From: Baekduia soli
GTDB lineage: Bacteria; Actinomycetota; Thermoleophilia; Solirubrobacterales; Solirubrobacteraceae
Direction of reading: 5' to 3'
DNA: 64,000 nucleotides
Assembly (NCBI RefSeq): GCF_007970665.1
Contig: NZ_CP042430.1
Coordinates: 1,922,001 to 1,986,000 of the forward strand
Each line of letters opens with the position of its first letter. The stretch's first letter is position 1. The notes beneath the pieces were generated by a model that did not search any database, was not told the origin of the DNA, and was given only the letters and a program-made list of their open reading frames with translations. Position numbers and translations under genes: made by a program. Shown here piece by piece: positions 1 through 8,038 of this stretch.

Positions 1-190
1 CGACGAACACCGAGCCGTCGCCGGTGCCCGCCAGGGCCCGGCTGACGTCGTCGCGGGCCGACACCTCGGCCACGATCGTGCGCAGCCCGCGGGCGGCGGC
101 CGCGACGCCGAGGGCGGCGGCGACGGTGGACTTGCCCACGCCGCCCTTTCCGGTGACGACGAGCAGCGGCTTGGACAGGAGGTCCCGCAT
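1..190 (-). CDS. ArsA/Get3-family ATPase, N-terminal part (runs off the left edge)
   Basis: Only the first 63 residues are in the window. The start ATG is at 190 on the minus strand and reading continues past base 1. Residues 14-22 are a deviant Walker A loop, GKGGVGKST, preceded by a hydrophobic strand (LLVVT) and followed by an Ala-rich helix and TIVAEVSARDD. That is the layout of anion-transporting ATPase (ArsA/Get3-like) proteins, which in actinobacteria often occur as soluble paralogues with no arsenic role. A MinD/ParA-type protein is the main alternative, because the signature is shared and the diagnostic later motifs are outside the window. A -10-like TAGGGT lies 14 nt upstream of the ATG (205-210, minus strand). 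Confidence 0.7.
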   Translation of the reverse strand, partial: MRDLLSKPLLVVTGKGGVGKSTVAAALGVAAAARGLRTIVAEVSARDDVSRALAGTGDGSVFV

Positions 191-273
191 GGGGTGCGCG
201 CCAGACCCTATCGGCGTCCAGGTTGGGCTGGACGGGCTCAAGTCGTCCGCGAGGGGGCCGATGCACCTCCGGC

Positions 274-573
274 ATGTCCGTCTCACCGACACCATCGGGC
301 GCCACGCCGACGCTCGCCGAGATCCTCATGAGGCGCGCCTTCACCCGGCCGGCGAAGACGTTGGTGGACGGCGATGTGATCCGGGCCCTGTCGGAGGCTG
401 ATCGCGAGCGCGCGGCCCAGGCGGCGCCGCCGAAGGCCCCGGCCGTGCCCGCCCGCGCCGCGGTGGCGGCCGCCGCCCCCGCCGCGCGGGCCGCGCTCGC
501 CGCACGGGCCGGCACGCCGCCCGTCCCGGCGGCGGAGCTGCCCGGCGCCGTGCGCGTCGACGTGCGCGCCTGA
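274..573 (+). CDS. hypothetical Ala/Pro-rich small protein
   Basis: A 99-residue ORF starting at ATG 274. I recognise no family. The first ~45 residues are mixed (TLAEILMRRAF, then DGDVIRALSEADRER), and the remainder is a low-complexity Ala/Pro/Arg tail, probably disordered. It lies divergently from the ArsA-like gene and 184 nt before the parA start. High GC makes chance ORFs of this length common, so it may not be expressed. In its favour, the N-terminal half has a balanced residue composition unlike the usual Arg/Pro-rich shadow ORFs. Confidence 0.35.
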   Translation: MSVSPTPSGATPTLAEILMRRAFTRPAKTLVDGDVIRALSEADRERAAQAAPPKAPAVPARAAVAAAAPAARAALAARAGTPPVPAAELPGAVRVDVRA

Positions 574-756
574 CGCGCGGCGTCGCTGCCCGCCGTCCCA
601 GGAGCCGCAGGGCTCCGGCGGCGTCATCCGGCAGCTCCGGCCCGGCTGGGCCATCCGACGGCGGTGGTATTCCCGTCACACCGGGCGAAGGATTCGCCCG
701 GGCGGATGCGAATACCCCCGACGATGGGTCCCGAACCGACCACGACGGAGCCTTCC

Positions 757-1530
757 GTGCAGACCGAGAACCGGCCGAAGGTCATCGCCTTCGCCAACCA
801 GAAGGGCGGCGTCGCGAAGACCACGACGACGCTGAACCTCGCTGTCGCGTTCGCCGAGAAGGGCAACCGCGTCCTGTGCATCGACATGGACCCCCAGGGC
901 AACCTGACCATGTCGCAGGGCATCGACCCCGACACGGTCGAGCGCTCCATGTACGACGTGCTGGTGCACCACATGTCGATCCGCGAGGTCATCCGCAAGC
1001 GCGAGATCGACATCGCGTGCGCCTCGATCGACCTCGCCGGCGCCGAGATCGCGATGTCCGCCCAGATCGGTCGCGAGCGCTCCCTGCAGAAGGCCCTGCG
1101 GGCCGTCGCGGAGGACTACGACTTCGTCTGCATCGACACGCCGCCCTCCCTCGGGCTGCTCACGATCAACGCCCTGACGGCGGCGGACAAGGTGATCGTC
1201 CCCGTACAGTGCGAGTATCTGTCCATGCGGGGGCTCATCCAGCTGCAGAACACGCTGCAGATGATCCGGGAGAACCTGAACCCGGACGTGGAGATCGAGG
1301 GGATCCTCCCCACGCTCATGGACACCCGCACCGTCCACGCCAAAGAGGCCATCGAGATCCTGGAGGAGAACTTCGGCGACCGGGTCTTCGCATCGCGGAT
1401 CAAGAAGACGATCCGGTTCGCGGAGGCACCCGTCAAGGGCATGTCGGTGCTGAAGTACGATCCGGACGGGATGGCCGCCCAGTCCTATCGCGATCTCGCG
1501 ACGGAGGTTCTCGCCAATGGCAAGCGGTAA
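757..1530 (+). CDS. parA: ParA/Soj-family ATPase coupled to ftsZ
   Basis: A 257-residue ParA-type P-loop ATPase of the usual family length. The deviant Walker A is KGGVAKTT (residues 16-23, with Ala where Gly is commoner), Walker A' is DMDPQGN (43-49), and Walker B is IDTPP (126-130). I chose GTG 757 because GGAG at 747-750 sits 6 nt before it; ATGs at 664 and 724 are in frame but lack such a site. The family makes ATP-dependent dimers that bind DNA and position cargo such as ParB-parS, Min/Mip/Pom division proteins or other complexes. No parB is adjacent. The stop codon lies inside the next gene, ftsZ, whose ATG (1517) is 14 nt upstream of the parA end, so the two are translationally coupled. 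A role in Z-ring placement is therefore inferred. Confidence 0.9.
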   Translation: MQTENRPKVIAFANQKGGVAKTTTTLNLAVAFAEKGNRVLCIDMDPQGNLTMSQGIDPDTVERSMYDVLVHHMSIREVIRKREIDIACASIDLAGAEIAMSAQIGRERSLQKALRAVAEDYDFVCIDTPPSLGLLTINALTAADKVIVPVQCEYLSMRGLIQLQNTLQMIRENLNPDVEIEGILPTLMDTRTVHAKEAIEILEENFGDRVFASRIKKTIRFAEAPVKGMSVLKYDPDGMAAQSYRDLATEVLANGKR

Positions 1531-3190
1531 GCGGGCCAGCATGAGGGAGGGCCCCCTGGCGGCGCTCTTCCGCCGCACCGACGAAGATCTCGAGGAGGGC
1601 GCCGAGGCCACCTCGGCCGCCGGTCCGGCACCGGAGGCGCGGGCGCCCGAGCCCCCGCGCGCCCAGGCGCCGACGCCCTCGCCCTCGCGCTACGAGGAGC
1701 CGGTGCCGCGCGCCGACGTCCCGGCGCGGACCCCGGCCCCCGAGCCGCCCGCGGAGCGCCCGCGCGCCGACGCCCCGACCCCGGCGGAGCGCATCGAGCG
1801 CGCGGAGGAGCGCGTCGCCCCCGCGACGCCCGCCGGCCGCGCGAACCGCCGCCACGAGGAGGAGCCGCCGCCCGCGCATCCGCGCGAGACCGGATACCCG
1901 CACCCGTCACTGGGCGCCACGCCCGAGGCCCACGAGCCCGAGCCCGCCCGCGTGCCGTCGGCTCAGGAGCGCCTGCGCAGCGCGTTCAGCTCCGAGCTGC
2001 CCGACGACATGCTCGCCCCGCCGCGGCGCGAGCCCGACCCCGAGCCCGCGCACGAGGTCCACGATCCCTACGCCCGTACGGACGGCGGCGCGTGGTCGAC
2101 GCCGGTGGTCGGCCAGCCGGTCATCCGCGTCATCGGCGTCGGCGGCGCCGGCGTCAACGCGGTCAACCGCATGGTCGAGGCCGAGGTCCAGGGCGTCGAG
2201 TTCCTGGCCATCAACACCGACCTGCAGTCGCTGCAGCAGTCCACGGCCGACGTGACGCTGCACATCGGCCCGCAGGTCACGCGCGGCCTGGGCGCGGGGT
2301 CGGACCCCGATCTCGGCCGCCAGGCCGCGATGGAGGAGTACGACCGCATCAAGTCCCTGCTCAAGGGCAGCGACATGGTGTTCATCGCCGCCGGCTCCGG
2401 CGGCGGCACCGGCACGGGCGCGGCGCCGATCGTGGCGCGGATCGGTCGGGAGATCGGCGCGCTCACCGTGGGCATCGTCACCAAGCCGTTCGGCTTCGAG
2501 GGCAGTCGCCGGTCGCAGGCCGCCGACGCGGGCATCGAGGCGCTGCATGCCGAGGTCGACACGCTCATCGTCGTGCCGAACAACCGGCTGCTCAGCGTGC
2601 TGGACAAGCACACGTCGATGGTCGAGGCGTTCCGCGTCGCCGACGACGTGCTGCGCCAGGGCGTGCAGGGCGTGTCGGACCTCGTGACGCTGCCGGGGAT
2701 CATCAACCTCGACTTCGCCGACGTGCGGACGATCATGTCCGAGGCCGGCGCGGCGCTGCTGGGCATCGGCATGGGCGTGGGGGACAAGCGGGCGCTCGAC
2801 GCGGCCGAGCAGGCCGTGTCCTCGCCGCTGCTGGAGACCAGCGTCGAGGGCGCGCGCTCCATCCTGCTGTCGATCACCGGTGGCCGGGACCTGTCGCTGT
2901 GGGAGGTCAACGAGGCGGCCAAGGCCGTGGCGGCGGCCGCCCACCCCGACGCGAACATCATCTTCGGCGCCATGGTCGACGAGAAGCTCGACGACCAGGT
3001 GTGGGTGACGGTGGTCGCGACGCGCTACAGCGACGTGCCCAGGCCGCGCCCGTCGCGCCAGCTCGACGAGCCGGCCGGCGAGCCGCGGGTGCAGCGCCGC
3101 AGCGGGCCGCCCGCGCGCGAGCCGATCGCCGCGCGGCGCACCCGGACCGCCGCCGACCTCGACGTGCCGGAGTTCCTGCCGCGCCGCTAG
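1517..3190 (+). CDS. ftsZ: cell division protein FtsZ with ~200-residue N-terminal extension
   Basis: 557 residues; typical FtsZ is 350-420. The tubulin-like GTPase core starts near residue 202 (VIRVIGVGGAGVNAVNRM) and has the GTP signature GSGGGTGTG (around 293-301), the synergy T7 loop NLDFAD (around 396-401) and the C-terminal conserved peptide DLDVPEFLPRR at the very end. All canonical elements are present, so this looks like a working Z-ring protein rather than a degenerate paralogue. Residues 1-200 are extra: a basic start (MASGKRASMREG, then LAALFRR), a long Pro/Ala/Glu/Arg-rich disordered stretch, and a short conserved-looking patch (SAQERLRSAFSSELPDD, around 148-164). The gene overlaps parA by 14 nt and is far from any dcw genes visible here. 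A strong hairpin follows the stop. Confidence 0.95.
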   Translation: MASGKRASMREGPLAALFRRTDEDLEEGAEATSAAGPAPEARAPEPPRAQAPTPSPSRYEEPVPRADVPARTPAPEPPAERPRADAPTPAERIERAEERVAPATPAGRANRRHEEEPPPAHPRETGYPHPSLGATPEAHEPEPARVPSAQERLRSAFSSELPDDMLAPPRREPDPEPAHEVHDPYARTDGGAWSTPVVGQPVIRVIGVGGAGVNAVNRMVEAEVQGVEFLAINTDLQSLQQSTADVTLHIGPQVTRGLGAGSDPDLGRQAAMEEYDRIKSLLKGSDMVFIAAGSGGGTGTGAAPIVARIGREIGALTVGIVTKPFGFEGSRRSQAADAGIEALHAEVDTLIVVPNNRLLSVLDKHTSMVEAFRVADDVLRQGVQGVSDLVTLPGIINLDFADVRTIMSEAGAALLGIGMGVGDKRALDAAEQAVSSPLLETSVEGARSILLSITGGRDLSLWEVNEAAKAVAAAAHPDANIIFGAMVDEKLDDQVWVTVVATRYSDVPRPRPSRQLDEPAGEPRVQRRSGPPAREPIAARRTRTAADLDVPEFLPRR

Positions 3191-3218
3191 ATCCCGGCCT
3201 CGGCACCGAATCGCATTC

Positions 3219-3247
3219 GGAGGGCCCGCGCCGCGCGCGGGCCCTCC
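3219..3247 (+). terminator. terminator-like hairpin after ftsZ
   Basis: Perfect 12-bp inverted repeat: GGAGGGCCCGCG at 3219-3230 and CGCGGGCCCTCC at 3236-3247, with a 5-nt loop. It lies 28 nt after the ftsZ stop. No T-run follows, which is usual for actinobacterial hairpin terminators. The next gene on this strand has no start codon before it, so the hairpin separates the two units. Confidence 0.65.
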
Positions 3248-3366
3248 GTCGTGCACGGCGCCCCACGCGCCGGACCGTCGTCGCGCTCGCGGTCCTGGCG
3301 CCCTGGCTGGCCTGGGCCGTCGTCCGCACGTTCGGGCTGGAGGGCGGCACCCCGGTCGTCCCGGCG

Positions 3367-4386
3367 ATGACGTTCACGCCCTACGTCGGGCTGGGCTCGC
3401 CGATCGCGGTCCTCGTGGCGCTCGCGCTGCGCCGGTGGGCGGTGGCCGCCGCGGGCGTGGTCGTCGCCGCCGCCTTCGCGCTCGCGCTGCTGCCGCGCGC
3501 GCTGCCCGGCCCGCAGCCCACGGTGGCCGGCGGCGTCACGGTGCGCGTCATGACCTCCAACCTCTACGAGGGCCGCGGCGACCCGGCGACCGTCGTCGAC
3601 CTCGTGCGCCGCGAGCGCGTCGACGTGCTCGCCCTGGAGGAGCTCACCCCGGAGGCGCTGCGCCGCCTCGACCGCGCCGGCCTCGGGCGGGTCCTGCCGT
3701 TCCGCGAGGCCGACGGCCGCGAGCGGTCGGGCGGCACCGGACTCTTCTCGCGCCTGCCGCTGCGCCGGCTGACCCCGGCGGTCCGCGTCGACTTCAACGG
3801 CGAGCCGCGCGCCGCGGTGTCCGTGCCGGGCATCGCGCGGGCCGTGGACGTCCAGGCCATCCACACCGTGCCGCCCATCCATGGCGACACGGGCGTCTGG
3901 CGCAGCATGCTCCAGGCGCTGGCCCGGCCCGACGGCGGCCCCGTCCTGCGCCTGGCCCTCGGGGACTTCAACGCGACGCTGGACCACGCCGAGCTGCGGC
4001 GGCTGCTGGGCGGCGGCCGCGGCTTCGTCGACGCGGCCGACGCCGTCGGTGCGGGCTACCGGACGACCTGGCCCGCGGGCCGCCGCCTGCCGCCGGAGAT
4101 CGCGATCGACCACGTCCTCGTCGACCCGCGCGTCGCGGTGCGGTCGGTCTCCGTGCACCTCGTGCCGTTCTCCGACCACCGCGCGGTGGTGGCGACGCTC
4201 GAGCTCCCCGGGGGTAGGGCGGCGGGGCCCGGCCGCGTGCGAGGATCCGGCCCATGGAGGGGATCGTCGCCGCCGGGCACCCGGTGTCCGCCGAGGCGGG
4301 CGCCGCCGTGCTGCGCGAGGGCGGCAACGCCGTCGACGCGGCGATCGCCGCGTGCCTGGCCTCATGGACGGCCGAGCCCCTGCTGA
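3367..4386 (+). CDS. membrane-anchored endonuclease/exonuclease/phosphatase-family protein
   Basis: EEP-fold hydrolase. From the ATG at 3367 the order is a transmembrane region (about residues 10-40), then the EEP domain from about residue 57: VRVMTSNLYEG, LEELTPE (metal-binding Glu), LGDFNATLDH (~198-207), IDHVLVDP and FSDHRAVVA. Family members act on phosphodiesters or phosphomonoesters; the substrate here is unknown. In-frame coding potential continues upstream of 3367 to about 3275 (a further hydrophobic helix, VVALAVLAPWLAWAVV), but no ATG, GTG or TTG exists there, so the start is uncertain. The domain should end near 4210, yet the frame overruns 133 nt into the next gene. One extra G in the G-run at 4210-4214 would create an immediate TAG, suggesting a single-base loss in this sequence. 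Confidence 0.7.
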   Translation: MTFTPYVGLGSPIAVLVALALRRWAVAAAGVVVAAAFALALLPRALPGPQPTVAGGVTVRVMTSNLYEGRGDPATVVDLVRRERVDVLALEELTPEALRRLDRAGLGRVLPFREADGRERSGGTGLFSRLPLRRLTPAVRVDFNGEPRAAVSVPGIARAVDVQAIHTVPPIHGDTGVWRSMLQALARPDGGPVLRLALGDFNATLDHAELRRLLGGGRGFVDAADAVGAGYRTTWPAGRRLPPEIAIDHVLVDPRVAVRSVSVHLVPFSDHRAVVATLELPGGRAAGPGRVRGSGPWRGSSPPGTRCPPRRAPPCCARAATPSTRRSPRAWPHGRPSPC

Positions 4387-5717
4387 CCGGTCCCGGCGCC
4401 GGCGGCTACCTCCTCGTCGCGGGCGCGGGCCAGGAGCCCACGCTGCTGGACTTCTTCGTCGCCTCGCCGTCGGACGCCGAGCGTGCGCCGCTCGTCCCCG
4501 TCGAGGTCTCCTTCGGCGATGCGACGCAGACCTTCCACGTCGGCGCCGCGTCCGTCGGCGCCTACGGCACGCCGGCCGGCCTCGAGGCGGCCGCGCGCCG
4601 CTGGGGCAGCCTGCCGCTCGCCGACCTCGCCGCGCCGGCGGCGGCCCTGGCCCGCCAGGGCGTCCCGCTCAACGCCGAGCAGGCCTACGTCTTCGAGATC
4701 CTCGAGGGCATCCTGCTCTCCACGCCGCAGGCCGCCGCGCAGTTCGCGCCCCACGGCCGCGCGCTGCGCGCCGGGGAGCCGTTCGCCTCGCCCGAGCTGG
4801 CCGAGACCATCGAGCGCCTCGGCGCCCAGGGCGCCGCGCCGTTCCACCACGGCGACCTCGCCGCGGCGGCCGCCGAGTGGGTCTGCGCCCACGGCGGCAC
4901 GCTGACCGCCGGGGACCTCGCGGGCTACGAGGCCGTGGCCCGCACCCCCGCCCGCGTCGCCTACCGCGGCCGCGAGGTCCTCACCAACCCGCCGCCCTCC
5001 GCGGGCGGCACGCTGCTCGCGCTCGCGCTCGCGCGCCTGGACTCCGTCGCCGGCGCCGCGCCGACGACGGCCGAGCTCGTCGACGCCATGGCGCTCGCGC
5101 AGGCCGCGCGGACGCCCGCGTTCGACGCGGGCCTGCCCGAGGACGGCTTCCTGGACCGGTTCCTGGCGGCCCAGCTGGGGTCGACGACGCACGTGTCGGT
5201 CCTCGACGCCGACGGCCGGGCCTGCTCGGTGACGTGCACCAACGGCGAGGGCTCGGGCCTCGTGGTGCCCGGCACGGGCATCCACCTCAACAACGTCATG
5301 GGGGAGGAGGACCTCAGCCCGCAGGGGTTCTTCACCGCGCCCTCGGGCCGGCGCATGCCGTCGATGATGGCGCCGACCGTCGTGCTCGGCGCCGGCGGCG
5401 TCGTCGAGCTGGTGCTCGGCAGCGCGGGGTCCAACCGGATCCGCTCGGCCATCCTGCAGACGATCATCGGCGTCGTCGACCACGGCCGCGACGCGCGGGC
5501 GGCCGTGGACGCCCCGCGCGTGCACCTCGAGCTCGACACGGTCTACGCCGAGCCCGGGATCGACCTCGCCGGCCTGGACCCCGCGACGCCCGTCGCGCCG
5601 TTCCGCGCGCTCAACCTGTTCTTCGGCGGCGTGCAGGCCGTGCGGCGCGACCCGGCCGGCGGCCGGCTGTCGGGCGCCGGCGACCCCCGGCGCGGCGGCG
5701 CGGCGGTCCGCGCGTGA
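4254..5717 (+). CDS. ggt: gamma-glutamyltransferase family protein
   Basis: 487-residue Ntn-hydrolase of the GGT family, which hydrolyses or transfers the gamma-glutamyl group of glutathione-like peptides after self-cleavage at a Thr. N-terminal landmarks are GHPVSAEAGAAVLREGGNAV and AGGYLLV. The cleavage and nucleophile region is STTHVSVLDADG, with Thr of TTH as the predicted nucleophile, followed by VPGTGIHLNNVMGEED and SMMAPTVV. It is somewhat shorter than typical bacterial GGTs (~530-580) and begins directly at the catalytic domain with no signal peptide, so a cytoplasmic enzyme is inferred. The ATG at 4254 lies inside the overrun of the preceding frame. A capsule-depolymerase-like or acylase-like activity cannot be excluded from sequence. 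Confidence 0.85.
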   Translation: MEGIVAAGHPVSAEAGAAVLREGGNAVDAAIAACLASWTAEPLLTGPGAGGYLLVAGAGQEPTLLDFFVASPSDAERAPLVPVEVSFGDATQTFHVGAASVGAYGTPAGLEAAARRWGSLPLADLAAPAAALARQGVPLNAEQAYVFEILEGILLSTPQAAAQFAPHGRALRAGEPFASPELAETIERLGAQGAAPFHHGDLAAAAAEWVCAHGGTLTAGDLAGYEAVARTPARVAYRGREVLTNPPPSAGGTLLALALARLDSVAGAAPTTAELVDAMALAQAARTPAFDAGLPEDGFLDRFLAAQLGSTTHVSVLDADGRACSVTCTNGEGSGLVVPGTGIHLNNVMGEEDLSPQGFFTAPSGRRMPSMMAPTVVLGAGGVVELVLGSAGSNRIRSAILQTIIGVVDHGRDARAAVDAPRVHLELDTVYAEPGIDLAGLDPATPVAPFRALNLFFGGVQAVRRDPAGGRLSGAGDPRRGGAAVRA

Positions 5718-5733
5718 GACGCCGCGGCCGCGC

Positions 5734-6561
5734 GTGACCGGCGCCGCCTTCGCGCTCGCCCTGGGCGCCGCGGCGCTGCACGCGCTGTGGAACCTGCTGC
5801 TGGCCGGCGCACGGGACCCGCGCGCGGCCACCGCTGCGGCGTTGGGCGTCGGGGTGGTGGTGTGGGCGCCCGTCGCGGCGCTGACGGGCAGCGTGCACGC
5901 CGGGGTGTGGCCCTACGTCGCGGGCTCGGCGACCGTCGAGGCCGTCTACTACCTGCTGCTCGGCGCGGCCTACGGGCGCGGCGAGCTGTCCGCGGTCTAC
6001 CCCGTGGCCCGCGGCGGCGCGCCGGTGATCCTGCTCGTGGCCGCGCTCGCCGGCCTGGGCGGGGCGGTGGGCGGCCTGCAGGTCCTCGGCGTGCTCGTCG
6101 CCGGGGCGGGGATCGTCGCCGTGCACCGCGGCGCGCACACCGCGCTGGCCCCCGGCGCCGTCGCGACGGCGCTGCTCATCTCGGCGGCCATCGCCGGCTA
6201 CACGCTCCTGGATCGCGCCGGGCTGCACCACGCCGACCCGCTGCCCTACCTCTGGCTCGTGCTCACGCCGAGCACCGCGGTCTGCCTGCTCGTCACCGCC
6301 CGCGAGCGCGGGGCCGGTGCCGTCCGCGCCGCCCTGGACCTCCGGGCCGTCGTCGCCGGGGTCGCGACCGTCGGTGCCTACGGGCTCGCCCTGCTGGCGC
6401 TGCGCCTCGCGCCCGCGGCGCCCGTGGCCGCCGTGCGGGAGACGAGCATCGTGCTGGCCGTCGCCCTCGGCGCCATCGTCCTGCGCGAGCCCGTGACCCG
6501 GTTGCGGTGGGCGGGCGCGGCGACCGTCACGGTGGGCACGGCGCTCGTCGCGCTCGGGTGA
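5734..6561 (+). CDS. EamA/DMT-superfamily transporter
   Basis: 275 residues, starting at GTG 5734, 16 nt after the ggt stop. It contains about nine to ten hydrophobic helices in two repeated EamA halves, with the family-typical second-half ending (REPVTRLRWAGAATVTVGTALVALG). Drug/metabolite-transporter proteins of this kind export small metabolites or amino acids. The closeness to ggt suggests co-transcription, perhaps linking peptide breakdown and export, but the substrate is unknown. A second, unrelated DMT protein lies 0.6 kb downstream. Confidence 0.8.
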   Translation: MTGAAFALALGAAALHALWNLLLAGARDPRAATAAALGVGVVVWAPVAALTGSVHAGVWPYVAGSATVEAVYYLLLGAAYGRGELSAVYPVARGGAPVILLVAALAGLGGAVGGLQVLGVLVAGAGIVAVHRGAHTALAPGAVATALLISAAIAGYTLLDRAGLHHADPLPYLWLVLTPSTAVCLLVTARERGAGAVRAALDLRAVVAGVATVGAYGLALLALRLAPAAPVAAVRETSIVLAVALGAIVLREPVTRLRWAGAATVTVGTALVALG

Positions 6562-6577
6562 GCGAGGATGACGGGCG

Positions 6578-7039
6578 ATGCCCCGCTCCCGCCGCGCCGT
6601 CCTGCCCCGTCTGCTCGCCCTCGGCGCCGGCGTGGCGGCGCTGACGAGCGCCGGCTGCTTCAACGGCCCCGACCCGCCCGACCTCTTCCTCGTGCAGCGC
6701 ACGGGGTCGATCGCCGACGCGCGCCTGACGCTGCGCATCAGCGACGACGGTGGGGCCTACTGCAACGGCGGCCCCCGCCGGGAGATCAGCTCGGCCCAGC
6801 TCATCGAGGCGCGCGCCCTGACCCACGACCTCGACGGCGTCAAGGACGGCGACAACGGGCTGGCCGGGCGCAACCTGCGCCTGGCGCCCGGGAAGGTGAG
6901 CTCGCTGACCTACCGCGTGCGCAGCGAGAAGGGCGTCGTGGTCTTCAGCGACACCTCGGCCCGACAGCCGCAGGCGTTCTACCGCATCGCCCAGCTCACC
7001 CGGTCCATCGCGAAGGGGCCCTGCGGCCTGGCGCGCTGA
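6578..7039 (+). CDS. predicted lipoprotein of unknown function
   Basis: 153 residues. The N-terminus is a lipoprotein signal: Arg-rich n-region (MPRSRR), hydrophobic core (LPRLLALGAGVAAL) and lipobox TSAGC, which places the mature N-terminal Cys near residue 26. The remainder is a small soluble domain with TGSIADARLTLRISDDGG, YCNGGPRREI and a C-terminal PCGLAR; two Cys could form a disulphide. I do not recognise the family. The start is 16 nt after the DMT gene stop, so it probably ends that transcription unit. Confidence 0.7.
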   Translation: MPRSRRAVLPRLLALGAGVAALTSAGCFNGPDPPDLFLVQRTGSIADARLTLRISDDGGAYCNGGPRREISSAQLIEARALTHDLDGVKDGDNGLAGRNLRLAPGKVSSLTYRVRSEKGVVVFSDTSARQPQAFYRIAQLTRSIAKGPCGLAR

Positions 7040-7114
7040 GGCCATCAGCGGCGCTGATGGCCGGGGAAAGCGATGGTCATCTCCGCCGGGGCGGCCGCCT
7101 GGGACACTGGGCGG

Positions 7115-8038
7115 GTGTCCTCCCGCGCCTGGCTCTCCCTGGCGATCACCGCCGCGCTGTGGGGGGCGTCGTACCTGTTCATCAAGGTGGCCCTCGACGA
7201 CGGGGTCTCCGAGGGCGTCATCATCGACCTGCGGGTCGTGCTCGGCGCGCTGATCCTCGTGCCCGTCGCGATCCGCGCCGGCGCCGTGGCGCCGCTGCTG
7301 GCCCGCCGCGGCTGGGTCCTGCTGCTGGCGCTCGTGCAGGTCATCGCGCCGTTCGGGCTCATCACGTTCGGCGAGAACCATGTGCCCTCGGCGCTGGCAG
7401 GGATCCTCGTGGGCTCCTCGCCGCTGTTCATCGCGCTGCTGGCCGCGCGCCTGGACCCCGAGGAGCGCGCCCGCGGCTGGGGGCTGGTCGGCATCCTGCT
7501 CGGGATGGTCGGCGTGGTCCTGCTGTTCGGCGTCGACCTGTCCGGGAAGGCCGACGCGCTGCTCGGCGGCCTCATGATCCTCGCCGCCGGGCTCTGCTAC
7601 GCGGCGGCCGTGCTCGTGGCCAAGCGGGCCTTCACGGGCGTGCCGCCCGTCGGCGTGGCCGCCTCGACGATGGTCGTCAGCGCGGTCGCCTGGCTGCCCG
7701 TCGCCCTGCTCACGCTGCCCGACCACGTCCCGGGCGCGAACGCGACGGCCTCGTTGCTGGCGCTCGGCGTCGGCGGGACCGGCGTCGCGTTCTGGCTCTA
7801 CTACCGCTCGATCGCCGACGTCGGGCCGGCGCGGGCGGCGATCGTCTCCTACGTCGCGCCGGCGTTCGCCGTGGTCTACGGCGTCACGCTGCTCGGCGAG
7901 CGCCTCACCGCCGGCACGATCGGCGGCCTGGTGCTCATCCTCGCCGGCTCGTGGCTGGCGGCCCAGGGCCGGCCGCCGGCGCTCAGCCGAAGCGGACCTT
8001 CCCGTTCGAGCGTGCCCGCGCCTGCGCGCGTTCGATGA
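7115..8038 (+). CDS. EamA/DMT-superfamily transporter (second copy)
   Basis: 307 residues from GTG 7115, with about ten membrane helices in two EamA domains (WGASYLFIKVALDDG in the first, GTGVAFWLYYRSIADVGPARA in the second) and the typical late motif LGERLTAGTIGGLVLILAG. I prefer GTG 7115 over ATG 7073 because the protein then begins at the first helix, and because a -10-like GACACT ends 6 nt before it, fitting a leaderless transcript. It converges with the Lon-domain gene: the last 56 nt overlap that gene on the other strand, so the C-terminal tail is shared coding DNA. Confidence 0.8.
   Translation: MSSRAWLSLAITAALWGASYLFIKVALDDGVSEGVIIDLRVVLGALILVPVAIRAGAVAPLLARRGWVLLLALVQVIAPFGLITFGENHVPSALAGILVGSSPLFIALLAARLDPEERARGWGLVGILLGMVGVVLLFGVDLSGKADALLGGLMILAAGLCYAAAVLVAKRAFTGVPPVGVAASTMVVSAVAWLPVALLTLPDHVPGANATASLLALGVGGTGVAFWLYYRSIADVGPARAAIVSYVAPAFAVVYGVTLLGERLTAGTIGGLVLILAGSWLAAQGRPPALSRSGPSRSSVPAPARVR

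Noticed and set aside
757-1530. A standard chromosomal parAB locus
   Set aside because: No parB, parS-like GTTTCACGTGAAAC site, rsmG or gyrase genes nearby; the coupled partner is ftsZ.
2092-3366. Upstream part of the frame that later encodes the EEP hydrolase
   Set aside because: Up to 3190 it is a +1 shadow of ftsZ with Arg/Gly-rich text; only the part from about 3275 onward is coding-like.
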